In this document: positions 35,193 to 47,200 of the stretch, piece by piece
Layout: each line of letters starts with the position of its first letter
Numbering within the stretch: position 1 is the first letter of the stretch
Assembly: GCA_963978905.1 (NCBI GenBank)
Contig: OZ022257.1
Span: 5,652,965-5,716,964, forward strand
Direction: 5' to 3'
From: Trichostrongylus colubriformis
Taxonomy: Eukaryota; Nematoda; Chromadorea; Rhabditida; Trichostrongylidae
Length of the DNA stretch: 64,000 bases
The notes under the pieces: model-generated
Told to the model about the DNA's origin: nothing
Seen by the model: only the letters and a program-made list of their open reading frames with translations
Database searches by the model: none
Program-made: the position numbers and the translations under genes

Positions 35193-36092
35193 GTCATTCA
35201 TTCATTCATTTATTACATGAGGTAACTCATGCGAGGGGCCACAACAATGCCCAAGAGATGATAAACATAAAACTGTAAATCATTGGCCATAGCGGCAAAC
35301 ATAACGACAAATATCAAACATGAGTAGACAAAGCAAGCGAGAAAAGGTTGAAACCAGAAGAGGTAATAAGACACAAAAGCATAGAATAGAAGGAAGCAAT
35401 CAAAGTGAGGGGCCATTATTGGTCAAGATATTCGTCAATGACCTTTTTAAAGGAGTAAAGACTGACAGGAATCGCCTTCTTTTTGCTTAAAGTGTGATAA
35501 AGTGAGCAGGCGCGTAAGAAAAAAAAGTGAAATCGACTATTGTGTTTGGCTGGGGGCACGTACAATTTGATTTTGCCATATCTGGTAATGGATGGTCTTG
35601 CACTATAAAACGCTCTGACATTAAGTCCCGTGAGACCGTGAAGAATTTTGTAGTACATCAACAAGTCAAACTTTTTCCTCCTCCATTGGAGAGATTGAAG
35701 ACCAAGTTTACGGTTTCTCTCAAAGCTCGAAGGAATGTTCTCATAGCGCAGCCCCTCTGCTCTGATCATGAGTTTTCTGGTGAAGCTGCATGGAAGACAT
35801 CCACAAGCTTATCACTGCCTGGCCCTCATCGACCTCCGACACCCCAGATCATATTCCTCTCTTTTTCTTGAAGAGGATAGCACACATTATATCGCGTCCA
35901 CTAGAACACATATTCAATCTAAGCTTTATTTGTGCCGAAGTGCCGCTTAAGTGGAGGCTATCCTTCGTCACACCCATCTTAAAGAAGCAGCCGGCTGACG
36001 TCTGTGAGTCCTTCAGAGATAGAAGAAGTTCCAGTCGAAGAACGCGTTTTCCACTGATTACATCAAAATTTTCATATCAGAGACTGATATAA
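35193..36092 (-). mobile_element. CR1-type LINE fragment with inverted 5' part
   Basis: The minus strand from 35769 to 35416 encodes the C-terminal tail of a CR1-like reverse transcriptase ORF: L-G-L-Q-S-L-x-W-R-R-x-K-F-D-L, then Y-K-I-L-H-G-L, and S-L-Y-S-F-K-K near the stop. A 200-bp 3' tail ends in TGAATGAATGA-type microsatellite (35193-35213). Directly beside it but on the plus strand, 35790-36092 encodes the start of the reverse transcriptase domain: P-D-H-I-P-L-F-F-L-K, then H-I-F-N-L-S-F, V-P-L-K-W and T-P-I-L-K-K. Middle palm motifs are missing. A 3' end joined head-to-head to an inverted 5' piece is the classical result of twin priming. Unit D lacks it at the matching place (about 54030). 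Confidence 0.8.
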
Positions 36093-38540
36093 GACCGAAT
36101 GTATCAGATAGGTGTTTCTTTGATAAATTCTATGATAAAACTTCACATTGTGATAGTAAAATTTTCTTACAAATTTGTCTAATGATTTCAACACAGCTCC
36201 TCAAACTGCCTTCGCAATTGCTGAAAAAATACTTAACACCGCTCTTCAGGAGTTGTACATCAAAGGTTTTTCCACTACAGCGGAGAAAATTGTTGTTTGA
36301 AGCGATATAGTTTGGATGTTGAAGTCGCGTAAGGCCACGGTCATACTTTGCGATGTCGGCGGCAGGGCGTGGCTGCGTATATCTGCGTCTCCGCCTATGC
36401 CACCCTGCCTCGTTGCCTGCGTCATCTCTGCACCTTCCCCGTGTCACTCCGCCTCGCTGTCTGTGAATGCAGCCACGCCCTGCCTGCGGTGAGTATGACC
36501 ACGGCCTAATGAATGACCTTTCGTTTACGACAACGTTGACTGCGTATTGATATATGGAGATCTTTAGGAATATAGATCGCCATATTTCGTTATACTTATC
36601 TTATCAGAGTCCAGTAGTAAAACTTCTTTAATGTCATTCAAATGTCATGTGAGACGCTGCTTGGTGGTAGTCAGTGTAGGATGAGACGAACTCGTCCCGA
36701 ATCAAAGACGTCACTGTGATACAAATTTGGGGTAAGACTATTGAAGGCATGTGAGGGCAATGAATGCTGAAACAAGCGTGGAGGTTGACAGAGAAAGTCT
36801 TTTATAGCGGGCAAGAATGCCACCTTTCGCAAGGGATTTTTGTAGAAGGATTGCAAGTGAAGGGACTTCATCAGCTGACTGAAATGTGCCTTCGTGCACG
36901 GCTTTGAAAAGGGAGATGGTCACGTAATCGCATGTGCTCATCTGTGATAGTTATAAGAGCATATCCTTTACGTGCGCCTCCTTTGGATTTTTCCTTTCGT
37001 CAGCTTTCGAAAACCCCCGTGGTGCCATCTGAAAAAGTGGTCTACTGCATAATTGAAACTGGTAAAATGTTTTTGACCGTCTATTCAGATGTACTTTTGA
37101 GTCCTACTGTCGAACTGTTCATTTTCTGTCAGTGTTTATAAACATCAGCCATTGTACCACTCGAAAGAGCAATGTACCGTCTGGCAATGTAGTTGATATT
37201 GACGAATTGCCATTCATGGCTGACCTTTTTGGACGCTCACATGATGCCTATCTCGGAATTGTCCTTTTTCTGTTGAGTTGAAAATCATTCTCCATGGAAC
37301 TTATTGACGAAATTCTCGGCTCAATAGTTGGAACTGAATAATTGATTTCTCGACTCCTGCTTCCGAAGGATTACTTTCTTAGTATATCTACATTGCAAGC
37401 GTTTGCGTTAATATTCCTCAAACCACTTTTCTTCTCAGGACGCTGATGTAATGTGAAAACTAGGTTCCGCCTCAAAGTAATAGTTCGCTTCATACGACAT
37501 CTGTGATGGGGGGGGGGGCTTGCCGAATGTTGCATTCTCCCTTTGGAATGACAGCGAATGCTAGGAAAAATTATTGATACAGATACCTTGACACTGCTAA
37601 AGTAGGGTCCCCTTGAATGCTCATCTGATTGATTCACCGACACATAACTCCCCTATCCTAAGAGAGTTGATGCAGCCTCCAACATACACCATGTCACGGT
37701 TGTGGAAACAAAAGCATTGTCAATAGTTCGTGATCCAGGCGATCGCACGATCGCCTGAATCAGTCGATCGATATGTATGGTTTTACTTCCGTAGTGATCG
37801 CGAACTCTCATCAGTGCGTGACGAGTGAATTTAACTTCTGCAAGCATGTCTCTGTTCTGTGATGGTAACAGCCATGGTTTGCAAGTACGAGATAATTCAA
37901 TTTATATGGTTTCAACACATGACATTAACGTTCAATTTCATACACATGTCCATTGACAGTTCGTGATCAATCCAGCACTTGTTGCACCTGCTCGGCTGTC
38001 ATCTTTCTGTTTTGTAAAACGCTGTGTATAGCAGTTTTCCTGCCTCCATCAATATCAAACTGTGCTCGCTGGAAGTAACCAATCCCCATTAATTTCACTC
38101 AGCTGCCTCTCTGGGCGTGTTATCGACTACGGAATCGACTCTTTCCAGATCGCTAAATGACTGAGTTTCGCTCCTGCTCAAAAGGAGTACCCAAGACTGT
38201 AAGATTTTACGTCTACATAGGCTTTACAGTGAACATTCTTCGACAGCCGAACGTAGAGCAACAACTGAGTGTTTTTTCTACCTCTGGTACTGCACCTTCG
38301 CCACATAATGCTTGTGTCTCTCGCTTAGCTCGAAGCATTGCTTCTTCTTCTCGATTCACTTGAGTTATACATCATATTGTCCAGTGAGGTGAGCCTGTAA
38401 TCTGTGGCCGTGTCCTGTTCCGATTCTGAAGAACGATTTTAGGTAATCTATGCATAGCACAACCGGAACTTATTGAGAAAAGCAGATAGAAATCAAGCTG
38501 GTGACATTTGTGTGGTGAAAGACATACTGTATCGCGCTAG
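36093..38540. other. Non-coding block of unit C
   Basis: Sequence 36530-36960 matches 55210-55640 of unit D closely ('gtgagggcaatgaatgctga' and neighbours), and 37000-37650 matches 55690-56330. A run of 11 G lies at 37507-37517. No reading frame is conserved between C and D. Confidence 0.6.
37736..37757. repeat. Short perfect palindrome
   Basis: CAGGCGATCG and CGATCGCCTG are separated by two bases, and another CGATCGAT lies just downstream. The unit D counterpart near 56420 lacks the inserted bases. Probably a local duplication. Confidence 0.7.
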
Positions 38541-38999
38541 CTACCTTCTAAATGTCTTTTCAGTGCTGCTGAACTGCCGAAAAACATGGAAAAACGGTCA
38601 ACTATGCAAACTCTACAGTGCAATTACTATCTAAACAGTGTTCATTTCATTGGCCTTACGAGTATTATGGGCATGGGAAGTAGAGTCCGTAGAATGTTTA
38701 TCTGGTTATGAAAGGAGTTTGGTAGCCATCCATCGTTCCGCAGTGTTTTTCATAGGTGAAGAGCCGTAGCTACCTTTTCAAAGATATGTAATCTCAATGC
38801 TGCTGAACGGCTGAAAAAACATGTGAACACGGTCAACTAGGCAAACTCTACAGTGCAATTAATATTTAAACAGACCCCATTCCATAATATTTCGAGTATT
38901 ATGGTAATGGGGAGTTGAGTCCATGGAGTGTTTATCTAGTTATGAACGGAATTCGGTGCTATTGATCGTTCCGCAGTGTTTCTCATAATTGAAAAGCCC
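38541..38999. repeat. 229-bp tandem duplication upstream of gene C
   Basis: Copy 1 (38541-38769) and copy 2 (38770-38999) share CTACCTT, GTGCTGCTGAAC, GGTCAACTA, GCAAACTCTACAGTGCAATT, CGAGTATTATGG, GTGTTTATCT and CGTTCCGCAGTGTTT in the same order. Substitutions separate them, so this is an older duplication. Not seen in units A, B or D. Confidence 0.85.
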
Positions 39000-41280
39000 T
39001 TTTCTGTATCGTCAGTAGAGCAACAATGAGAGACAGCATTAAAAGATCTCTTGCTACCTAACAACTTGACTGCACTGTGATATAGTACCTTCCGAAAAAC
39101 ACCATACGTAAAGGTAGCTGTCATTCATCAATGAAGTTCTTACTCTCAAGAAACTAAAAATATTGAAGAATTAGACATTTTTTTTCAGTGCTGGCCATTT
39201 TTCATTAATTATTCCTTCGGCTTGAATTCGTGGCTATAGCTTAGACGCAGATGCTTTTCAAATTCTTCGAACAAGGAAGGATAGACATAATTGTGCATAG
39301 ATAAGAACCCTGATGTAGCGCGACTAGCCAACATCGGAACCCATGCTCTCGCACGCCTGTCCTACAGCCTTGTAGACAATTGTTTTGTGGAGCTCGCATT
39401 TTCACGGTTTGTCATGGAAAAAGACAGCTGATAAAAAACAGAAAAATGGTTAGCAATGCAGACTTTATACATCGGTTTTCTGTAAGCATATTTGTACATG
39501 TATTTGATAGCTTGCATCATTCCACAGATCTGGACAATCGAATGGAAGTTAAAATGGAGGACTAGATGCTTGTTGTAACCGTGCACTTTGCCACAACACT
39601 GAAGAGGCGGGGCTCTGGCTCCCTGTCGGGATTCAACAGCGGATCGGCCAGCATATAAATTGACATTTGAATGGCAGTTGTAACCTAGCGGCAGATACTC
39701 GTTGTGAGTCCTCGGATCTGTTATCCAGTGTATTCCGTTCAGACAGCCCTACGCCGCCTCTACGATAGTAGGGGGTCCCGCTCCCTGTCATAGAGACAGT
39801 CTCCGACTCCCGTTTGTTGAAGACACGATCGAGTAAACGTCAGGAGTACTCCCCGGTTTGCCCCCTTCACTGCGAGCGTGGTGAGCATGTGGCAGTGGGA
39901 AAGGCGGGGTTCGGCCATTCTGATACTGAAAAGCGTGCAATCACATTGCCGAAAATTGTTTCTCCAAAAGGCCGGCATTTAGCTACAGTGATTCGATGTA
40001 GCCAACGCGGACTACGATGTTTGACCTATCAGAAACGGTTTGTCTGATGATCAGCTGCTCAGCGATTTCTTTCCATGTTGCATTTCAGGTGAATGCAATA
40101 AAGAGATCTATTTCACCGCATTAGGAAACAATAGCCGTTGTGTCTTGGTAGCGTGAGCCACTGCTCTCGGTGATCAAAAAAGATGTAGGCAGAATGGCTT
40201 TTTTTGCACCCGGATTTTTTTCTGATATCGTACATAGTCTAAAAGTCCATGATAGATATCATATCCACTCTCAATCAACTTGGTGAGCACTACTGTAAAT
40301 AAGACGAGTTCGTTCAGACATAACTGTCTACCGAAAACTGCTGATAAAGCTCTCTGACAGAGTGTAAGAACTGGAGTAGTCCTGCGCTGCTATCGTGTTG
40401 AAGTGGTATCATTTTTGGGTGACACATGAGTGAATCACAGACTTTTGTGTTTTGTAATCCTCTAAATGCAAATGACAGCAAGACCATGTTCTGTAGAGAC
40501 ATATCCTTCTCGTTGAAGCCTATTCTGCCTATCCTTGGTGCTTTTCTGTTTTCTCACCCTTTTTCTGGTGGTCTTCTTTCACAATTCTTTGGATCGCTTT
40601 CACTGCCTTCAGACTGTTCCGCTATTTCCAGCTGTCCCGTTGGTACTTTAATGGAAAGTCGCTTGGCCTGATAGATTTGTATCATCTCTAAAGAGGATTA
40701 TAGCAAATAGTTTCTGCAAACGGACTTTCAAGTAGCGTGGCCCGGATGCTTTCGAGAGTTCATTTGTTTGTTTCATAGTGTCCTACTGACCCTTACGATA
40801 GGCGCTTCCTACCACTTCGCTAACTGTTGAGTATTCAGAAACAACTTTCCAGTCTCCTGTTTTCACATCTATACGAAGGTATTATATTGCTCAATTTTTT
40901 AAACTGCTCTCAGTTTTCCATTAGTCTTCTCCGCTAACCTGTTTTTACTTTTCTTATGTTCCTATTGCTATGCATGGATCCAGAAGTTTGGGCGCCATAT
41001 CACAGATATCAGAGATGTAATGTTGTAAGAACCATAATTGCAGCCAAATTTAGAATACCGTCAACAGTTGTCACAAGTATGCTGAGTTATTGGCAAAGCT
41101 TGGACGAGACTTGGACCTGCACTCGATGCTTCCTGGGTGTATGTGCCAATACATCTCACTACCGAGATCCCTTTCACCGCAACTCAGCCTATGCTTTTTC
41201 GCATCGCGGGCTGCCGCGAAAATTAACGGCGATAACAAAAAAAGAAACGAAAGCAAAACCGTCAGCAGTCATCATCCCTA
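39000..41280. other. Upstream non-coding region of gene C
   Basis: Collinear with 56450-58690 upstream of gene D, and in part (40135-40345) with all four units. ORFs here are not conserved in D. Confidence 0.6.
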
Positions 41281-41298
41281 CTGTATATGAAACGCTTC

Positions 41299-41370
41299 GT
41301 CTGTCTGTCCGTCCCTTTGTCCATCCGTCCGTCCTTTTGTCCGTCCGTCCGTCCCTTTGTACGTCCGTAT
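41299..41370. repeat. GTCC/GTCCGTCC microsatellite-like tract
   Basis: Runs of GTCCGTCC interrupted by CTTTGT and CTTTTGT. The reverse-strand GGACGGACAGAC form appears just upstream of every lysozyme gene in the window, suggesting one dispersed repeat family. Confidence 0.8.
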
Positions 41371-41390
41371 GTCACGAAATCAGGTATTGT

Positions 41391-42095
41391 ATGAAAAACG
41401 ACCTGTGCAGATGGGGCCAAGTGTGGTGTGGGTAGGACATGGGGACAGGAAATAAAGACCACACATGGACCAAGTTAAACTCCGCCCACGGGGGCGAGGC
41501 GTGCCCTAGAAGGTTCTATTTTCAGACCGGAAATTGATAATTGAGTTCCAATATGACAAAAACGTGAAGAAAGGTATATTGTGGTCAGAGATGAGCTCTT
41601 TACAGTCATGAAATATGCGTGGGGGCAATGGGCGGAGCATTTGTAGTGGTAGACGGAGCTTGGACATCACATGAAAAATGACCTGTGGAGACGAGGACAT
41701 GCGTGGTATGCGTAGGGCATAGGACAGGAAGTACCGAGCGCACATGGACTAAGTCAAGTTCTGCCCACGGTGGGCGGGGCGTGCACCGAAATGTCCAGTT
41801 TTCAGACCGGAAATTGCAAATCGGGTTTCAGTGTGACCCAAAAGTGTAGAAGATTGATTTATCAGCTATGAGTTTCTAAAGGTCACGAAAGAATCCTGGG
41901 CACAGTGGGCGGAGTATTCGTGGTGGTGGGCAGAGTTGGACACTACATTAAAACAACCTGTGGAGATAGGAGAAAGTTTGGGATGGTCAGGGCATGGGAT
42001 AGGAAGGAAGGAGCACTCATGCACCAAGTTAAACTACTCCCATGGTGAGCGGAACGTACACTGAAATACTCTGTCCCATGAAAAAGGCAATTCCG
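41391..42095. repeat. 280-bp tandem repeat, about 2.5 diverged copies
   Basis: The anchor ACCTGTGNAGA recurs at 41401, 41681 and 41956 (periods 280 and 275). Each unit carries, in order, 'gacaggaa', 'cacatgga-caagt', 'gcccacgg', TTTTCAGACCGGAAATTG and 'ggcggag'. The array sits in unit C only, between blocks that match unit D, so it is an insertion. Confidence 0.88.
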
Positions 42096-42734
42096 ATCGA
42101 CCTACTGACGCACGTGGTGTTTCGCGCACGGTAATGTGCGCCAGCCACTTGGTGACATATGTTACATTCTAGGCTCGCTTCGAAGGCAAATTCCAGGCTT
42201 GCTCAAGGAGTTGCTGCGCTGATATCATTTTTGGCAATCGAACATCGGTCTCTCTGCGCTTCTCCGCCTACCGAAGGACAGAGGCGACACGCCTTCGGCG
42301 CTCCACCAACGATATCAGCGAAACATCTTTCCTCGGCAAATGTGTGATGTATTTATCTTTAAGAGTTGTAAGGAAAGGCTCTCCTTCCTTGTATCGCTAT
42401 CAATGGGTACGATAGGATATCAGTGAGTAGTAATCAACTATCACCCTATTTTTGAACACCTAGATCACTGATCGGCAGAATTCTCCACTGAAAGCGCGAC
42501 CGCACCAGAATGAAGAGCTCCACCAGCTTCCGTGTGCCCTCCCTTTACCGCGGAGCGCACCAAGCACAGTCTTCCTGCTGGTAGGAGTTCCATCAAGACC
42601 TTAGCCACGAAGAACACATAGCTTTATAACGCACAACTTCGAATGGGGTCTTATCTACCCCTCCATATACCTTTAATGGCGTTAGCATCGTATGGTCGCT
42701 GTTAGGGGATAACAACTTCAGGCAGCGTTCATAG
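42096..42734. other. Upstream non-coding region of gene C
   Basis: Matches parts of 9990-10500 and 26580-27120 upstream of A and B ('ggcttg', 'gcaatcg', 'cgttgatcggcagaatt'-type text). No gene. Confidence 0.45.
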
Positions 42735-43795
42735 TTTGGAATTTGAGGAATTACAGAAAGAGAATAGATAGGTATCGGCTGGAAAAAACTGCGGAATTTG
42801 CGGACCTAAGGAAAGTACGTATCAATCAGGAGAATGTAAAAAATGCAATTAAATTAACGAATTTGCAGAATTGTTTAATTTGCGGAAATGAAGAATTGTG
42901 GGAAGCGTGCCATTCCACTGTAAAAACTGTGCACTTTAAAGAAATTTCCGCACATCTTCACATATTTCTAGGTATCCGGTCTCTTACGAAGTTAAACCTT
43001 TTTTATCTGAGTTTACCTCACTTGCTTCAAAAAACTAATGTGTTACACTTCAGATGTTTACCCTCAAATATTGAACCGAAAAAGCATCAGATACCATCCT
43101 GATGAGGAGCGGGAGTATTTCCAAGAATGGTGAGCGAATCTGTGACATCCTGCAAATTCGGATGCCTGTTTTTGCGTGGACCTTGATGGAAAACGACGAG
43201 ATTCCCATTACTTTGCAAAATAGTGCCAGACACAATAATAAAGGTTCGGTGACCCCTTAATTAATGAGAAAGCACAAAAGCTATCTTTATTCGTTTGGAA
43301 ATGTGTCCCTAGTAGAGCGGCGTTCCTCCGACCAATACCTAAATTTTGCGCAAACTCCACAATTAGGCACACTTCGCAGTTCTGTATTTCCTTAAAACGC
43401 AGAATCCCGCAGAATCCCACTTTCCCCAATCGATACTTTTCCCTTACCGCGGGTACAGAAATTCCACGATTCCGCAAAAACGCAAGTTCACCAAATCCCT
43501 AGTCGCTATGTATCTTGTCCCTTCCGCTGATTCCACAAATCCGCACATTCCGCAACTCTGCATTTCTATGAAGACGCAAATCCCACACTTCCGCACTTTC
43601 CTGTCTTAATTTCTCCAATCTTCTCGGCTCCTTGTAGCATGGAAATCGATATCTATTAATTGCCTTTCTGCAAATTCCACAACTCTGCATTTCCACAATT
43701 CCACTAACTCTCATAATGGTTAGGTATCTTCGTGGTTTTCTGCAGATTGCGCAGTTCTGCAATCCCGCATGTTCCAAAACTAGTATAAGCGCTGC
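42735..43795. repeat. Degenerate inverted low-complexity repeat (TTCCGCAAATTCTGC type)
   Basis: The left part (42735-42960) is rich in GAATTTGCGGA and AATTTGCAGAATTG. The right part (43320-43790) has the reverse-strand motifs TTCCGCA, CAAATTCCACAACTCTGCA and GCAGTTCTGCAATCCCGCA. Together they form a loose inverted repeat around 43100. A shorter version of the right part precedes gene D (58860-59250). It looks like a nematode dispersed satellite; the long ORFs inside are low-complexity artefacts. Confidence 0.6.
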
Positions 43796-43960
43796 CTCAC
43801 CGCTTGAATGTTTTAAGCACTTGAAGATAAAAGGGATTTACCGCTACTTGCTCTTCCGTCTACAACCGCCTACAAGTATTCCAATGTGCTAACCTACTAT
43901 GACCTTAACACCTCGCAGAATAACTGCCGGTGTTCTCCACAGACTTTCACATAAGTGAGA

Positions 43961-44113
43961 GATTCTATCATAATTAAACACGGATTTAGACGCCAATGAA
44001 TTGGTCACCCCAGCACACGCGGACGGACAGACAAACCGACTGAGAAACCGGTCGACAGATAGTCATAAGAGGTTTATATCGTAGAACGATATTTGCTAGT
44101 TTCACTTGTGGTT
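43961..44113 (+). promoter_or_regulatory. Conserved 5'-proximal block of lysozyme gene C
   Basis: Third member of the block found before every gene: ATTCTATCATAATTAAACACGG-like start, CGGACGGACAGACAAACCG and a TTTGCTAGTTTCACTTGTGG end. Function is inferred from conserved position. Confidence 0.35.
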
Positions 44114-44263
44114 TATGTTAAGGAACATGCTAAAATGTGAATAATAGATTTCCTCGTAGGTGCTCTGTTTAAAAGAAAAATCTCCTTCTGCTTGATATGT
44201 TGTTTGTCGAAATCTCCACATACTGCCTACTCCGGTATTCTTTCATTGCAAAAGAATTTGGTT

Positions 44264-44272
44264 TATCGTCAG
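44264..44272 (+). promoter_or_regulatory. Probable trans-splice acceptor of gene C
   Basis: TATCGTCAG two bases before the ATG at 44275, aligned with the A and B acceptors but less T-rich. Confidence 0.4.
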
Positions 44273-44274
44273 AG

Positions 44275-47200
44275 ATGCTGCCTCTTTTCTTGATTGGTAT
44301 AATGGCTGCCATCTGCTTCGCCAACATTCCACCGGAACCTGTGGGAGAATGGGTAAGTGCCCGAGGCTGCTCGAAATGAACGTTGATTTCATACTGAGGT
44401 GACTACGGCTCCACAGCCCCCCCCCCCCCGTAAAAAAAGTTACTTTCTCCTCGCTTAGTGCACTGAAGACACCGATTGATTGGCAGTGTTGTAGGACAGA
44501 TGTTTTCTGGGAATGAGACTATTTATGAAAAGATAATGTGTAGCGAAAGTAGCACCGAGAAAGGGGCCTGGTAGTTCCAATTACGATCTCTCTACATTGA
44601 CATTCATGTAGAATCGCATACGCTAGGCGAGTTGTTGCCTGGGTGGGACAACGATTGAGACTGGCCGGCCTGCCCCACAACATCTGAATTCCCTTTGCTG
44701 CAGTAATCGGAGGACTTAGAAGAGCAAATCCTCGAATTCCCTCTGGGCAACATTGGGATAGCCTTCGGGTGGCACAGTGTTGAAACTCGACGTCGACTAC
44801 CTGCGTCCTGCCATCGACTTCAGTCCCAAACATCTACGCGCCGAAATCAAGGAAGTCAAATGGAATGACAGATGACATATATACTGTTCAGAGGCTTTCT
44901 GAGTATTTCATTTAAGCTCGTTTCTTATGCCATTCGATTTTACAACGTCGCAACACTATTTATTGCTCATTTTGTGAATAGCAAAGCAACTTTGGATAAA
45001 GCGCGTGAGAATTGCCGGCTCCTTCTCCGAATTTCTCAGAACTACAGCTACACGGATAACCACCACTGCATTTGGGTAGATATGCCTCTTGCCGTGGGTT
45101 TCTACTCTTGAATAGTGGGTGTATATATGTAGTTAGCAGGATATGTTTTCGCACAGCAGATGCAGCGTATAATACGATTCGGGCGAGCTGACGGTACCGT
45201 TCGTAATAGGTCCCCTGGCCATCCACTTATTGCGTGAAAATAAGGGGCAAAACACGGTTACTACCTCTACGAACCAACTACGAACGGCGGATGTGGCTCT
45301 TTCCATCGCATTACACGCATGTCGCTATGCGAAATTCTGTCCCACCGATGCGCATCCCGAAAGCAGCAATAAACGAGAGAGCCTGTTAGTGATTTTGCAT
45401 TCTAGGGTTGGGTACTGCTCAAGGTTGGTGGCTGTGAAGCTTCACCAAACTATTTTGTGAAGCCACAAATGATGACGAAATTTATCCTAAAGAGCCACTC
45501 TTACAGAATGGAAGTGCTCGCTATGAGCTCGCTGCCGACTTCTCCTTGCCGAGCCCTGACATCAACGCAACAGTTTTCAGCTGCTTACGTGAAGCCGGGT
45601 TCAAGATTGTTTTCTTGCCGTGGGTTTTCCAATTCATAGCTGATTCAATGGAGAGTAATGTTCTCCTGTGCTAGAACGAAGGTGGTGTACTGACAAATGG
45701 CGTTCATTCCCCTTGCAAAGTGCGCGGTCAAAGGGGAAATCACAAGAAAACCGAAAAATATGGTGCTGAAGGTGTTTGTTAAGATACTGGATAACTGTTG
45801 GTGAAGCTCACACCACAGTACCCCGCTGTATAGGCCATAGAGACGAGCGAAAATTTCAGGCTCTATTAAGATTTATCACGACATTTCTGGCTGCCAAATA
45901 TTATTGTTTCTGTGGGAAAGAAAAAGAAAAACGCATGTTGTGAAGAAACCTTCCTGGGGCTCAAATAAAGGGCGTATTCCATATTTGTAGAAACGAGCAC
46001 CGCCTCCGGAGGTACCACTGAAAAGTTACGGAATCGCTCTCATATACTCACTCAATTATTCAGTACAAGATATCATTGAGGTTTTTCAGGGTATACAATG
46101 CGTACAAAAGTCCTTATTGGATTCTGAATGCTATTTCGAATATACCGCTAGCCATACAAGGTCAGTGGTTGCCACGTCTTGGTTCTCAGATAGTGAACCT
46201 CTATAAGTCCATATGGAACCGCATAACATGGTGTCTTGGTGCCCACCTGCAGCGATTTACAGTGGCAGTTTTTTGTGAGAAGCGTGAACGACTTCATGGC
46301 AGCATTTTCTACGGTTCCAGTTCTTATCAAAGTCACTATTAGACACATCTCGTGAATGAAAGCTCGGAAAGAACCAGAAAATGATCCTTTATCCCGTGAC
46401 AGATATTCAAAATTTGGTTGAATAGCAACCCTTTTGAAGGCCATTTAGGTGGTGAGACAAAAGAAAGCAAACAAACTAAAGTGCACTGTCAAAATTTTGT
46501 GATTTACTGGTCCACAGTTTCGCAGAGGGAGCGTTTTCGGATGCGAAGTACCACCGCCGTGGACTGGAGCCACGCCTATCTGTGCCACATTGCGGTGACC
46601 TGCTGTAAAAATGCGTCCTCTTGGTGGTGAGGCGCAAGGCGGACCGTGACTTGCACAAGTAGTTTCAAGACGCTTCGATCCCACATATCAACTCAAAACG
46701 TTTCTTGCCATAATTGAGGCACTCAAGTTCACTTTCTTGTGTTGGGCATGACTTCCATATCCGGGTACCGAAGTGTCGTAGCTGATGTGTTTAGTAGATG
46801 CTCGCGGGGTGCACGTGATAAGTGGCACGTTCAGCCAGAAACTTGTGAGCGTATTCCAACGTATAACCATTTTAGCGGGCCTCGGTGTGGAGGTGTATAT
46901 GGTGCCTAACTATCATTTATTCGAAGAAGGACCAAAACAGATGACTCTATTCGATGAAGGATCAGCACAGATGACTGACGTCCTCAAGGGTTTTGAATCG
47001 GCAAACTTCGAAATTCGCAGGATTTGGCTTAAGGTGAGGGTTCACTTGTACTGAGACATTGAAAACTTTTGCAGACAGAGAGTTGAAGGCGGTTCAAAAA
47101 ATCGCTGTCTCTTGATTCGATGCTCAAATACATGCCATAGGGATCAGAATGACCCGGGATGACCAGTTGCTCTTTTGAATTCAATCCGGCGTCTGCACTC

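Noticed and set aside
37507..37517. G-run as a G-quadruplex or regulatory site
   Set aside because: A single homopolymer in non-coding DNA; unit D lacks it, and sequencing slippage is as likely.
41299..41370. CRISPR-like regularly spaced repeat
   Set aside because: The repeats are tetranucleotide microsatellite words without spacers, in a eukaryotic context.
43499..43777. Cys-rich 92-residue ORF that looks like a zinc-binding protein
   Set aside because: The cysteines arise from the repeated TTCCGCA-type DNA words, not from a zinc-finger spacing.
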